DNA of 64,000 bases from NCBI GenBank assembly GCA_050260515.1, contig JBLNCI010000043.1, positions 1-64,000 on the forward strand, read 5' to 3'. Position 1 is the stretch's first letter, and every line of letters starts with the position of its first letter. The stretch is from DATJIG01 sp050260515. Lineage in GTDB: Bacteria; Pseudomonadota; Alphaproteobacteria; SMXQ01. The translations under genes and the position numbers were made by a program. The notes below the pieces were generated by a model. That model was not told the DNA's origin and did not search any database. It saw only the letters and a list, made by a program, of their open reading frames with translations. Shown here piece after piece: positions 33,971 to 43,320 of the stretch.

Positions 33971-35644
33971 TTACCCCTGCTCCGCTGCCCCCGCATGCGC
34001 CAGCATGCCGCGCGCGATCTCGCGCTCTCCCATGATGATGAGGTTGGCGCCGTTCTCCTTGAGATAGTCGACCTCCGCGTCGAAGTGCGCGCGGGCGATG
34101 ATGTCGAGAGACGGGTTGGCGGCGCGGGCCTGCGCAACGATCTGGCCGGCTTCGAACGCGTTGGGGATCGCGACGAACAGGGTTTGCGCCTCCGCGAGGT
34201 TCGCCGCGCCGAGCACGCGCGGTTGGGCGGCATTGCCCGCCAGCACGGGCACGCCCCGATCGCGCAGCGGCTTGACCAGTTCGACGTTGTCCTCGATCAC
34301 GGCTACGGGCTGACCACGCGCGAGCAATCCGTCGGCGACGATGCGACCGACGCGGCCGTAACCGACGATCACGGCGTGACCCGCGAGACGCAGCGGCTCG
34401 GGCTCCAGCTCCTCGACGGCGATCGGCCGCGCCGCGTCGCTCCACAGCCGGAGGCGATGCATCGCGGCGAAGGCAACGGGGTTCAGCAGGATCGAGATCA
34501 GCGCGGCCGCGAGCACGATGTCGCGCCCGTCCGTCGGCAGCAGACCGAGCGCGATCCCGAGCGCGGTGAGGATGAACGCGAACTCGCCGATCTGGGAGAG
34601 CGAGGCCGCCATCGTAGCCGCGCTCGGCAATGGCTGCCCGAGCGTCCGGACGATGCTGTACGCAGCGAGCGGCTTTCCGAACAGCACGATCGCGAGCGTG
34701 CCCGCGACCGCCCACGGGTGGCTGATGATCACGGCGGGGTTGAACAGCATGCCGACCGACACGAAGAACAGGACCGCGAAGGCGTCGCGCAGCGGCAGCG
34801 ATTCCTGCGCCGCCTGTTGGCTCAACTCCGATTCGCTCAGGATCATGCCAGCGAAGAACGCGCCGAGCGCGAACGAAACGCCGAACAGAACGGAGGCGCC
34901 GTAGGCAATGCCGAGAGCCACGGCGAGCACCGCGAGACGGAACAGCTCGCGCGAGCCCGTGTGCGCGATGTAGTGGAGGAGCCACGGGACGACGCGACGG
35001 CCGACGACCAGCATCAGGGCCATGAACGCGGCGACCTTGGCGACGGTAATCGTCACCGCCGTCACGATGTCGGCAAACGCCGACGTGTCGCCGTCGTGCA
35101 GGGCATCGCCCCCGTTCGTCGCGAGATCGGCGAGCGCCGGCAGCAGGACGAGCGTCAGCACCATCGCCAGGTCTTCGACGATGAGCCAGCTTATGGCGAG
35201 GTGGCCGCGCTCCGTCTCTTCCATACGGCGGTCGTGCAAGGCCCGCAGCACGACCACCGTGCTCGAGACCGACAACGACAGCCCGAGCATGACCGCGGCG
35301 CTCGGGCCCCATCCGAGCGTCCATCCGAGTGCGGTCCCGAGAAGCGTGGCGACGGCGATCTGGAAGATCGCCCCGGGGATCACGACGCGTCGCACGTCCA
35401 TCAGCTTGCGCGCCGAGAACTGCATGCCGACCCCGAACATCAGCAGGATGACCCCGATGTCGGCGAGCTCCAGGACGAGCTCGCGATTGAGAACGATGCC
35501 GGGGGTGAACGGTCCGACGGCCACGCCCGCCAGCAGGTAACCGGCGAGCGGCGGAAGCCGCATGCGGTTCGCCAGGGCGCCGAACACGAACGCGAGCACG
35601 ATGCCCGCGACGATTGCGGTGATGAGCGGCGTGTCGTGCGGCAT
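33971..35644 (-). CDS. ybaL: CPA2 cation:proton antiporter with TrkA-N domain, YbaL/KefB type
   Basis: A 557-residue transporter. About twelve membrane helices (5 to about 385) include the conserved LAGYLLAGVAVGPFTPG, SVSSTVVVLRALHD and SLSQIGEFAFIL. A cytosolic RCK/TrkA-N nucleotide-binding domain follows (VIVGYGRVGRIVADGLL near residue 415). It would exchange K+ or Na+ for H+ under control of a bound nucleotide. Length and arrangement fit YbaL more closely than glutathione-gated KefB/KefC, and no KefF/KefG partner is present. The Ala-rich C terminus is short. Confidence 0.88.
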   Translation of the reverse strand: MPHDTPLITAIVAGIVLAFVFGALANRMRLPPLAGYLLAGVAVGPFTPGIVLNRELVLELADIGVILLMFGVGMQFSARKLMDVRRVVIPGAIFQIAVATLLGTALGWTLGWGPSAAVMLGLSLSVSSTVVVLRALHDRRMEETERGHLAISWLIVEDLAMVLTLVLLPALADLATNGGDALHDGDTSAFADIVTAVTITVAKVAAFMALMLVVGRRVVPWLLHYIAHTGSRELFRLAVLAVALGIAYGASVLFGVSFALGAFFAGMILSESELSQQAAQESLPLRDAFAVLFFVSVGMLFNPAVIISHPWAVAGTLAIVLFGKPLAAYSIVRTLGQPLPSAATMAASLSQIGEFAFILTALGIALGLLPTDGRDIVLAAALISILLNPVAFAAMHRLRLWSDAARPIAVEELEPEPLRLAGHAVIVGYGRVGRIVADGLLARGQPVAVIEDNVELVKPLRDRGVPVLAGNAAQPRVLGAANLAEAQTLFVAIPNAFEAGQIVAQARAANPSLDIIARAHFDAEVDYLKENGANLIIMGEREIARGMLAHAGAAEQG

Positions 35645-35721
35645 GGCCCCTCCGTGCGGTCAGCCTGTTTGCTTACCGCTCCGGTGAGGGGCTGGCGAGG
35701 GGTTTGTCGGGCCGCGGCCCG

Positions 35722-36894
35722 CTAGTTCTGGGTCGGGCCGCCGGCGCTGGTGGCGATGGCCTTGTCGGTCGGCTCGCCGAGCCAGACGTTATTCTCCATC
35801 ACCACGTCGCAGTCCTCGACGTTGTTGGCGTCCGCACGGCAGAGCCGGATCGCCGCCTTGCGCGCCTCGGCCATGTCGCTGTAGCCGAACGCGCGGCCGA
35901 GCGCCCCCGACACCCGCGACTGCGCCAGCGCCTTGGCGCCCGGCGCCGACACGTACATCTCGACGAACGCCAGGTACTTGTCCTTCGACTTGAGGTGCCG
36001 CGCGATCGTGCTCGCGTCGCGGTACGGATGCGTCGGCAGGCCGTTGTAGCGCAGGAAGGCGTCGAGCTCCGGCAACCAGTTGTCGCGGCCCTGGACGCTG
36101 TCGAAGATGGTGTGGCCGTCGCGGCCGATCGGGTCGAGCGTCACGAGCTTGACGTCGGCGCCGCCCTCGAGGAACGCGTCGTGCATATGGCGCACCAGCT
36201 CGGGCCCGAACAGGCTGTCGTTCTCGGCGTAGATCCACAGGCTGGGCACGCGGCTGTGGGCGCCGTACTCGGCCATCGCGTCGACCAGCAGCTCGTCCTT
36301 GTCGCAGGCGTCGAAGTGGAGCCCGCCCGACAAGTTGATCACGCCCATCAACCCCTTCGGGTTGCGGGCACCGAGCGCCGTCACCGCGACGCCGCCGGCC
36401 GACGCCCCCATGGCGATGATGCGGTCGGGATCGGCGTCGGGACGCTGGCGGATCACGTCGAGGGTCGCCTCGAGGTCGTCGGCGTCCGCCTCGAACCGCT
36501 CGAGCAGCGAGGTGTTGCGGCACGACACCGGCACCGGCATCGGGCCGTCGGACGCGCCGAAGCCGCGGCGCATCACCGTGACGGCGAGCCAGCCGCGGCG
36601 GGCCATGTCGCGCGCCTGCGACGCCATCTCGGTCGCGTGCTGCTCGAGCATGCGGCCGTAGGTGTTCTGCTTGCCGTGGGTGATGAGCGCGACCGGCAGC
36701 CGCCCAGGGGCGTCCTTCGGCTTCACGACGAGGCGCTCGAGCCGCACCTTGCGGCCGTCGATGGTGACGGTGAAGAAGCCCTTTTCCTCGACGAGGTCGT
36801 CGCCCGCCGCGAGTGCCGGAAGGGAAACCGCCGCCAGCGCGAACAGCGCGAGGAGCAGCGGACGGACCAGCAAGAACATCGAGTGAGTACGCAT
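35722..36894 (-). CDS. Exported alpha/beta hydrolase (dienelactone-hydrolase-like)
   Basis: About 390 residues. A signal peptide (hydrophobic core LLLALFALAAVSLPALA) precedes an alpha/beta hydrolase with nucleophile motif GASAGG, likely acid in YAENDSLFG and His in GRDGHTIFD. Esterase or peptidase activity in the periplasm is likely; the substrate is unknown. The C terminus has three Cys-Arg-rich blocks (RLCRADANNVEDCD) that could hold a disulfide. Start uncertain: the frame opens at a TTG (36963), but ATG 36894 or 36879 gives a normal signal peptide, so I use 36894. No clear Shine-Dalgarno is seen. Confidence 0.78.
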   Translation of the reverse strand: MRTHSMFLLVRPLLLALFALAAVSLPALAAGDDLVEEKGFFTVTIDGRKVRLERLVVKPKDAPGRLPVALITHGKQNTYGRMLEQHATEMASQARDMARRGWLAVTVMRRGFGASDGPMPVPVSCRNTSLLERFEADADDLEATLDVIRQRPDADPDRIIAMGASAGGVAVTALGARNPKGLMGVINLSGGLHFDACDKDELLVDAMAEYGAHSRVPSLWIYAENDSLFGPELVRHMHDAFLEGGADVKLVTLDPIGRDGHTIFDSVQGRDNWLPELDAFLRYNGLPTHPYRDASTIARHLKSKDKYLAFVEMYVSAPGAKALAQSRVSGALGRAFGYSDMAEARKAAIRLCRADANNVEDCDVVMENNVWLGEPTDKAIATSAGGPTQN

Positions 36895-36993
36895 GACGAC
36901 GCGGAGAATACGAACGCGGGGACGACGCGGAGGTAAACGGTTCGTGAGACGGCGCTCAAACAAAGTTGAACGCCGGAACCCCTTGAGCGGAGC

Positions 36994-37992
36994 TCAGCCG
37001 TTCGGCGCCTTCACCAAGGCCGTGACCGGAACCAGCACGAAGCCCCGCGATTCGAGCGTCGGGATCCACGCTTCGAGCGCCGCCAGCGTGCCGTCGTGGG
37101 GATGGCCGATGGCGATGGCGCCACGGTCGCGGCGGGCGATCGTTTCCAGCGCGGCGAGCTGCTTCCGCACGGCATCGATGCTGGCGTCGTTGTCGAGGAA
37201 AACGTCGCGGGCGGCGAACGGGACGCCGTATTCGCCGGCGAGCCGCACACCGACGGTCTCCGGAGCGGTCTTGGAATCCAGGAACAGGAGCCCGCGCCGC
37301 CGCGCCTCCTGCAGGACGACGCGCATCCCCGCCTCGCGCGAGGTGAAGCGGCTGCCCATGTGGTTGTTGAAGCCGACGTAGCCGGAGAACCGCGTCAGCG
37401 CCCAGTCGAGGCGCCTTGCGATCTCGTCGGGACCGAGATCGACCGTCAGCGCGTTCGGCCCCGGGCTGACCGCGCGGCTGTCCGCCTCCATCGAGACATG
37501 GACCAGCAACTCGTGGCCGTTGGCGCGTGCCGTCTCGGCCTGGCGGTCGATGGCGCTGCCGTACGGCAGCAGCGACAGGGTGACCGCCGGCGGCAGTTCC
37601 ATCGCGCGGCGCGAGCGCGGCTGATCCAGCCCGACGTCGTCGATGACGATGGCGATCGGGATGCGACCGTTCAGTGCCGGCGCCGCGACGGCGTAGCGCT
37701 TCCATGGCGCGGGTTCGCGCGGAGGCGGGCTCGACGCCGGCGGCACGAGTGCCGGACGTTGCGGCTCCGGTGCGGCGGGAGCTTCGGCAGAGGGGGGAAC
37801 GGGGCGCGGCGGTTCGGGCACGACCTTCGGGGCCGGACGCTGCGGCAGGCTCGCGGTGAATCGCGGCGGGACGGGCTCGGGCTCCGGTTTGTCGGCGAGC
37901 CAGCCGACCGTCGCGCCGATGGCGACGGCGAGAAGCGCGGACAGAGCGAGGCGAAGCCGCCCGGACGAGAGCGACGGACGCGGCTTCTTCAT
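36994..37992 (-). CDS. Divergent polysaccharide deacetylase family protein (YibQ-like)
   Basis: A 332-residue protein with an N-terminal anchor (about 12-34), a Pro-rich periplasmic linker (about 36-100) and a NodB-fold domain from about 110. Diagnostic phrases are AIVIDDVGLD, LLPYG, SMEADS, NNHMGSRFT and GHPHDGT. In the YibQ/DUF610 branch some metal ligands are kept, but activity is unproven. It is often near ctpA/envC in proteobacteria. Here it lies alone 99 bases from the hydrolase gene. Confidence 0.85.
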   Translation of the reverse strand: MKKPRPSLSSGRLRLALSALLAVAIGATVGWLADKPEPEPVPPRFTASLPQRPAPKVVPEPPRPVPPSAEAPAAPEPQRPALVPPASSPPPREPAPWKRYAVAAPALNGRIPIAIVIDDVGLDQPRSRRAMELPPAVTLSLLPYGSAIDRQAETARANGHELLVHVSMEADSRAVSPGPNALTVDLGPDEIARRLDWALTRFSGYVGFNNHMGSRFTSREAGMRVVLQEARRRGLLFLDSKTAPETVGVRLAGEYGVPFAARDVFLDNDASIDAVRKQLAALETIARRDRGAIAIGHPHDGTLAALEAWIPTLESRGFVLVPVTALVKAPNG

Positions 37993-38165
37993 CGGCGGGA
38001 CGGGATGACTGACACTGACTTCGAATCCAGGCGCATCGGTGCGGAGGGGTACTCCAGGACGGCGCGCGCCACAACCCTGACACGGCTGTCACGGGCCTGC
38101 CTTCCGTCGCGCGGCGCGGGATGCTATAGCTCCGCGGACGCGCCGGAATGTCCGGCTCGGCTTAT

Positions 38166-38185
38166 GGTAAAGCCTTAGCTTTGCC
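38166..38185 (+). promoter_or_regulatory. Short hairpin in the trpG leader
   Basis: GGTAAAGC (38166-38173) pairs with GCTTTGCC (38178-38185), including one G-T pair, around the loop CTTA, 18 bases before the trpG ATG. TTTA follows. There is no obvious Shine-Dalgarno for trpG (AAAGCG only). A role in translation or attenuation is only a guess. No Trp-rich leader peptide is visible. Confidence 0.35.
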
Positions 38186-38203
38186 GTTTAAAGCGTTGAT
38201 CCA

Positions 38204-38830
38204 ATGAAAGTTCTTCTGGTCGATAACTACGACAGCTTCACCTACAACCTCGTCCACTATCTGGGCGAGCTCGGGGCCGAGGTGACCGTGAAGCGCAACG
38301 ACGCCGTGACCGTCGAGGGCGCGCTCGCCCTCGGCGCCGAGGCAATCGTGCTGTCGCCGGGCCCGTGCGACCCCGACCGCGCCGGCATCTGCCTCGACCT
38401 GATCCGCGCCGCAGCGGGCCGCGTGCCGTTGCTCGGCGTCTGCCTCGGCCATCAGGCGATCGGCCAGGTGTTCGGCGGCAAGGTGGTGCGCGCGGCTCTT
38501 CCCATGCACGGCAAGACCAGCCGCGTCGTCCACGACGGCAAGGACATCTTCGAGGGCATCCCCTCGCCGTTCGTCGCCACGCGCTACCACTCGCTGGTGG
38601 TCGACCGCGCCACGTTCCCGGCCGCGCTCGAGATCGCCGCCGAGACGGCGCCCGACAACATCGACGGCGGCATCAACGGCCCGCTCGTCATGGCGCTGCG
38701 CCACCGCCAGCACGCGATCTACGGCGTGCAGTTCCACCCCGAGAGCATCGCCAGCGAGCACGGCCACAAGCTGCTCGGCAACTTCCTGGCGATTGCCCGC
38801 GACCCCGCCCGCCGCCGCAAGGCGGCCTGA
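38204..38830 (+). CDS. trpG: Anthranilate synthase component II (glutamine amidotransferase)
   Basis: A 208-residue class I amidotransferase that feeds ammonia to TrpE. Catalytic triad: C80 in GVCLGHQ, with H178 and E180 in VQFHPES. The oxyanion region SPGPCDP is present. The same subunit may serve aminodeoxychorismate synthase, as in many bacteria. It starts a trpG-trpD-trpC run with short gaps, and TrpE is encoded 6.8 kb upstream. Confidence 0.95.
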   Translation: MKVLLVDNYDSFTYNLVHYLGELGAEVTVKRNDAVTVEGALALGAEAIVLSPGPCDPDRAGICLDLIRAAAGRVPLLGVCLGHQAIGQVFGGKVVRAALPMHGKTSRVVHDGKDIFEGIPSPFVATRYHSLVVDRATFPAALEIAAETAPDNIDGGINGPLVMALRHRQHAIYGVQFHPESIASEHGHKLLGNFLAIARDPARRRKAA

Positions 38831-38852
38831 CGCTCACGACAGAAGAACGAGA

Positions 38853-39905
38853 ATGACCGAGGCACCGAAAGCTCCCCTCACCCTGAAGCCGCTTTTGGCC
38901 GCCGTCGCCGACGGCGCGAAGCTGACCCAGGCCCAGGCCGAGGAGGCGTTCGAGATCATCATGTCGGGCGGCGCGACCGCGTCGCAGATGGGCGGGCTCC
39001 TGATGGCGCTCCGCGTCCGCGGCGAGACCGTCGACGAGATCACCGGCGCCGCCCGCGTCATGCGCGCCAAGGTCCTGCCGGTGAAGGCGCCGCCGGGCGC
39101 GATCGACACATGCGGCACCGGCGGCGATGCCCAGGGCACCTACAACATCTCGACCGCCGCGGCGCTGGTCGTCGCCGGCGCGGGCGTGCCCGTGGCCAAG
39201 CACGGCAACCGCGCGCTGTCGTCGAAGTCGGGCTCGGCCGACGTGCTGGCCGCGCTCGGCGTCAATCTCGACTGCGACATGGCGCTGGTCGAGCGCGCGC
39301 TGTTCCACAACAACATCGGTTTCCTGATGGCGCCGCGCCACCACGCGGCGATGAAGCACGTCGGCCCCACCCGCGTCGAGCTCGGCACGCGGACGATCTT
39401 CAACCTTCTGGGGCCGCTCTCCAACCCGGCGGGGGCCACGCGCCAGCTCATCGGCGTGTTCCACCGCCAGTGGGTGCGGCCGATGGCCGAGGTCCTGGCG
39501 CAGCTCGGCTCCGAGCGCGCCTGGGTCGTCCACGGCTCCGACGGCCTCGACGAGATCACGACGACCGGCGCCAGCTACGTCGCCGAGCTGAAGGGCGGCC
39601 GCGTCACGACCTTCGACATCCTGCCGGAGGACGTCGGTCTCACCCGCGCCGACCCGCAGGATCTGAAGGGCGGCGATCCCGAGACCAACGCCCGCGCGAT
39701 CCGCGAGCTGCTCGACGGCAAGAAGGGCCCGTACCGCGACATCGTCGTGCTCAACGCGGGTGCGGCGCTGCTGGTCGCCGGCAAGGCCGCCGACCTCAAG
39801 GGCGCGATCGCGATCGCGTCGGCGACCATCGACCAGGGCAAGGCCAGGGCCGCCCTCGACGGCCTCGTCGCGACGAGCAACGGCAAGTCCGTCGTCGTCG
39901 CCTAG
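38853..39905 (+). CDS. trpD: Anthranilate phosphoribosyltransferase
   Basis: A 350-residue enzyme transferring phosphoribose from PRPP to anthranilate. Motifs are DTCGTGGDAQGTYNIST, VAKHGNRALSSKSGSADVL and NLLGPLSNPA. ATG at 38853 (MTEAPKAPLTLKP) follows AGAAGAACGAGA. The upstream part of the open frame overlaps trpG and is not protein-like. Confidence 0.96.
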   Translation: MTEAPKAPLTLKPLLAAVADGAKLTQAQAEEAFEIIMSGGATASQMGGLLMALRVRGETVDEITGAARVMRAKVLPVKAPPGAIDTCGTGGDAQGTYNISTAAALVVAGAGVPVAKHGNRALSSKSGSADVLAALGVNLDCDMALVERALFHNNIGFLMAPRHHAAMKHVGPTRVELGTRTIFNLLGPLSNPAGATRQLIGVFHRQWVRPMAEVLAQLGSERAWVVHGSDGLDEITTTGASYVAELKGGRVTTFDILPEDVGLTRADPQDLKGGDPETNARAIRELLDGKKGPYRDIVVLNAGAALLVAGKAADLKGAIAIASATIDQGKARAALDGLVATSNGKSVVVA

Positions 39906-39920
39906 CGCCCCGCTGACCCG

Positions 39921-40724
39921 ATGGACGACACCCTCGCCCCGATCGTCGCCGCCAAGCGCACGCTGGTCGCCGAGCGCAAGCACGCGATCCCCGAGCGCGT
40001 GCTGCGCGACAAGGCGGCGACGCTGCCGCCGACCCGCGGCTTCGTCACGGCACTGCGGGCGAAGATCGCCGCCGGGTCCTATGCGCTGATCACCGAGATC
40101 AAGAAGGCGAGCCCGTCGGCGGGGCTGATCCGCCCCGACTTCGATCCGGCGACGCTGGCGAAAGCCTACGAGCGCGCGGGTGCCGCGTGCCTCTCGGTGC
40201 TCACCGACACGCCGTTCTTCCAGGGCCAGGATCAGGATGTCGCGACCGCGCGCAATGCCTGCCACCTGCCGGCGCTGCGCAAGGACTTCATGATCGATCC
40301 CTATCAGGTGTGGGAGGCGCGCGCGATCGGCGCCGACTGCATCCTGCTGATCATGGCGGTGCTGTCCGACCCAGAGGCGAAGGCGCTCGAGCAGACCGCG
40401 ATCGCCGCCGGCCTCGACGTGCTGGTCGAGGTCCACGACGAGGGCGAGCTCGATCGCGCGCTCAGGCTGCGCACGCCGCTGATCGGCATCAACAACCGCA
40501 ACCTCAAGACGCTCAGGACCGACATCGCCACCACCGAGGCGCTGGCGCCGAAGGTGCCCTCGGGCCGCATCGTCGTCTCCGAGTCGGGGCTCAAGACCAA
40601 CGCCGACCTCGCCCGCATGACCCGCGCCGGCGCGCGCGCGTTCCTGGTCGGCGAATCGCTGATGCGCGAGAGCGACGTCGAGGCCGCGACCCGTGCCCTC
40701 CTCGGCGTCGCCGCGACGGCATGA
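39921..40724 (+). CDS. trpC: Indole-3-glycerol phosphate synthase
   Basis: A 267-residue TIM-barrel enzyme closing the indole ring. Motifs are ALITEIKKASPSAGLIR, VLTDTPFFQG, LRKDFMIDPYQ, GINNRNLKT and VSESGLKT. It is monofunctional, with no TrpF fusion. It starts 15 bases after trpD. Confidence 0.97.
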   Translation: MDDTLAPIVAAKRTLVAERKHAIPERVLRDKAATLPPTRGFVTALRAKIAAGSYALITEIKKASPSAGLIRPDFDPATLAKAYERAGAACLSVLTDTPFFQGQDQDVATARNACHLPALRKDFMIDPYQVWEARAIGADCILLIMAVLSDPEAKALEQTAIAAGLDVLVEVHDEGELDRALRLRTPLIGINNRNLKTLRTDIATTEALAPKVPSGRIVVSESGLKTNADLARMTRAGARAFLVGESLMRESDVEAATRALLGVAATA

Positions 40725-40754
40725 CGATGGACGGGTGCCAGGCCATTCATTGCC

Positions 40755-40833
40755 TCGTCACCCCCGCGAAAGCGGGGGTCCAGGAGACGCAGGACTCCGT
40801 GGCTCTGGATTCCCGCTTACGCGGGAATGACGA
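40755..40833. repeat. Dispersed palindromic repeat between trpC and moaC
   Basis: An intergenic palindromic element. Outer ends TCGTCA and TGACGA are inverted, with inner hairpins CCCCCGCGAAAGCGGGGG (40761-40778) and TCCCGCTTACGCGGGA (40811-40826) separated by a CCAGGAG...CTCTGGA spacer. The same design recurs at 44818, 48603, 48710, 50438, 50528 and 51200. It belongs to the REP-like repeats common in intergenic DNA of alphaproteobacteria. Confidence 0.8.
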
Positions 40834-40866
40834 CGGCGTGTTCTTCACGGCGCCGAGGACCTACTG

Positions 40867-41414
<548 letters not shown>

Positions 41415-41415
<1 letters not shown>

Positions 41416-42608
41416 TGCTGTCGGTCGACGAGGCCCGCGCCCGCATCGTCGCCGCGTTCGAGCCGCTGCCCGCCGAGGACGTGTCGCTGGAGCGGGCGCT
41501 CCATCGCGTGCTGGCCGAAGACCTCGCCGCGCTCCGCACCCAACCGCCGACGCCGGTCTCGGCGATGGACGGCTACGCGGTGCACGCGAGCGATGTCGCG
41601 ACGGTCCCGGTCACGCTCACGCTCGTCGGCGAGGCGCCGGCCGGCGGCGCCTACGCGGGCCGGCTGCAGCGCGGTGAGTGCGTGCGCATCCTGACCGGCG
41701 GCCCGGTGCCCGACGGCGCCGACGCCGTGGTGATCCAGGAGGACACCGACCGCGACGGCGCGCGCGTCACCGTTAAGGAAGCGGCGAAGCCCGGCGCCAA
41801 CGTGCGCGCCAAGGGCATCGACTTCCGCGAGGGCGACGTGCTGCTGCGCCGCGGCAAGCTGCTGAATGCCCGCGACGTCGGCCTCGCCGCGGCGATGAAT
41901 CGGCCGTGGCTCGCCGTCACCCGCAAGCCGCGCGTGGCGATCCTCGCCACCGGCGACGAGATCGTCCGTCCCGGCGATCCCATCGGCCCCAACCAGATCG
42001 TGTCGTCGAACGGGCCCGCGCTGAAGGCGCTGGTCGCCGCCTACGGCGGCGAGCCGATCGATCTCGGCATCGCCCGCGACGACGAGGATTCGATCCGCGT
42101 GCTGTCGCGCGGCGCGAAGGGCGCCGACCTCCTGCTCACGACGGGCGGCGTGTCGGTCGGCGACCGCGACCTCGTCCAGAAGGTGCTCGGCCGCGAAGGA
42201 CTCACCGTCGACTTCTGGAAGATCGCGATGAAGCCCGGCAAGCCGCTGATGTTCGGCCGCTTGGGCGACACGCCGATGATCGGGCTCCCCGGCAATCCGG
42301 TGTCGGCGCTGGTCTGCGCCGTGCTCTATCTCAAGCCGGCGATGGGCCGGATGCTGGGCGTCGCCGACGAGCGCCTCGCGCTGCAACGCGCCCGCCTCGC
42401 GAGCGATCTCGGCCCCAACAACTTCCGCGAGGACTTCATCCGCGCGAAGCTGTCGCGCAACGACGCGGGCGAGCCGCTGGCGACGCCGTTCGGGGTCCAG
42501 GATTCGTCGATGATGTCGACGCTCGCCGCCGCCGACTGCCTGATCCGCCGCCCGCCCGACGCGCCGCCCGCCAGGGCCGGCGAGTGGGCGCCGGTGATCG
42601 TGCTCTGA
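41415..42608 (+). CDS. moeA: Molybdopterin molybdenumtransferase
   Basis: A 397-residue enzyme inserting Mo into adenylylated molybdopterin. Motifs are PVSAMDGYAVHASD, TGGPVPDGADAVV, LATGDEIV, TTGGVSVGDRD and MIGLPGNPVSALV. It is directly coupled to moaC; with moaC it is the only Mo-cofactor gene here. No molybdoenzyme is encoded in the window. Confidence 0.96.
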
Positions 42609-42648
42609 GGCGCGAGGATCTCGACGGCGGGCCGGTGCGGAGGAAAAA

Positions 42649-43320
42649 ATGCGTCACTTAGCGATGGCCGCGCGGCTAGTGGCCTTGATTTTCGTCATCG
42701 CCGTAATTTCAGCGACCCTTGCCGTGGCGCAACCCGCCCCGCCGACGAACGAGCAACTGCTCAAGGACTTCGGCACGCTTGTCCGCGGATTCAACCTCAG
42801 TCAGCTCTGCCGCGTGTACGATGAAGACCTCAACAACGAGTTCATGTCGTACATCGTCAACGCGAAGACGGCACTCGACAGTCGCGTGACCAAGCCAGAG
42901 GAGGACGCGGTCGTCCAGGCGGCGCGCGCCGATGCGGCGAATGCCGGCTGCTCGCCGGCGACGGGCAAAGAGGTGAACGACGCGTACTCGCTCGCGCAAC
43001 GGCTCACGGCGTTGCTCTATCCGAAGGGTGACGATCCGCAGGCCACCGTACGGTTTCGGATCAAGGATGCGTTCGTGCGGTGGGGCATGGCGCTGCATCT
43101 CGACGATCGCTGCTCTCAGCTATCAGGTGACGATCGCGCCTTTCTGACGTCGGCTTACAAGCGCATGGCGGACCTGATGCCGAAGGCGCAGTGGCGGCCC
43201 GACGAGATCGCGAAGTACGAGGAAATGACACGCAGCGGGGATCGACGTCCATGCGGCCCCGCCACAGCGACGTCGCTCCGCCAGGCCGTCGAGCACGCAC
43301 ACGCAGCTCTGCGTCAGTGA
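42649..43320 (+). CDS. Secreted four-cysteine protein A (tandem paralogue)
   Basis: Unrecognised family. 223 residues with a signal peptide (residues 1 to about 27, ending VAQ). The mature region is helical and holds four cysteines at equivalent positions to the next gene: LSQLCRVY, NAGCSPA, DDRCSQL and RRPCGPA. The two proteins also share G-x-x-VRG-x-NLS, YxEDLNxEF, AQRLTAxLYPxGDDPQ and RFRIxD. This implies two disulfides in a periplasmic or outer-surface domain. A GGAGG lies before the ATG. Its stop overlaps the second gene's start by one base (TGATG). Function unknown. Confidence 0.8.
   Translation: MRHLAMAARLVALIFVIAVISATLAVAQPAPPTNEQLLKDFGTLVRGFNLSQLCRVYDEDLNNEFMSYIVNAKTALDSRVTKPEEDAVVQAARADAANAGCSPATGKEVNDAYSLAQRLTALLYPKGDDPQATVRFRIKDAFVRWGMALHLDDRCSQLSGDDRAFLTSAYKRMADLMPKAQWRPDEIAKYEEMTRSGDRRPCGPATATSLRQAVEHAHAALRQ

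Noticed and set aside
36895..36963. N-terminal extension of the exported hydrolase from a TTG
   Set aside because: It would put 23 Arg-rich residues before a normal signal peptide, and no Shine-Dalgarno is seen at the TTG.
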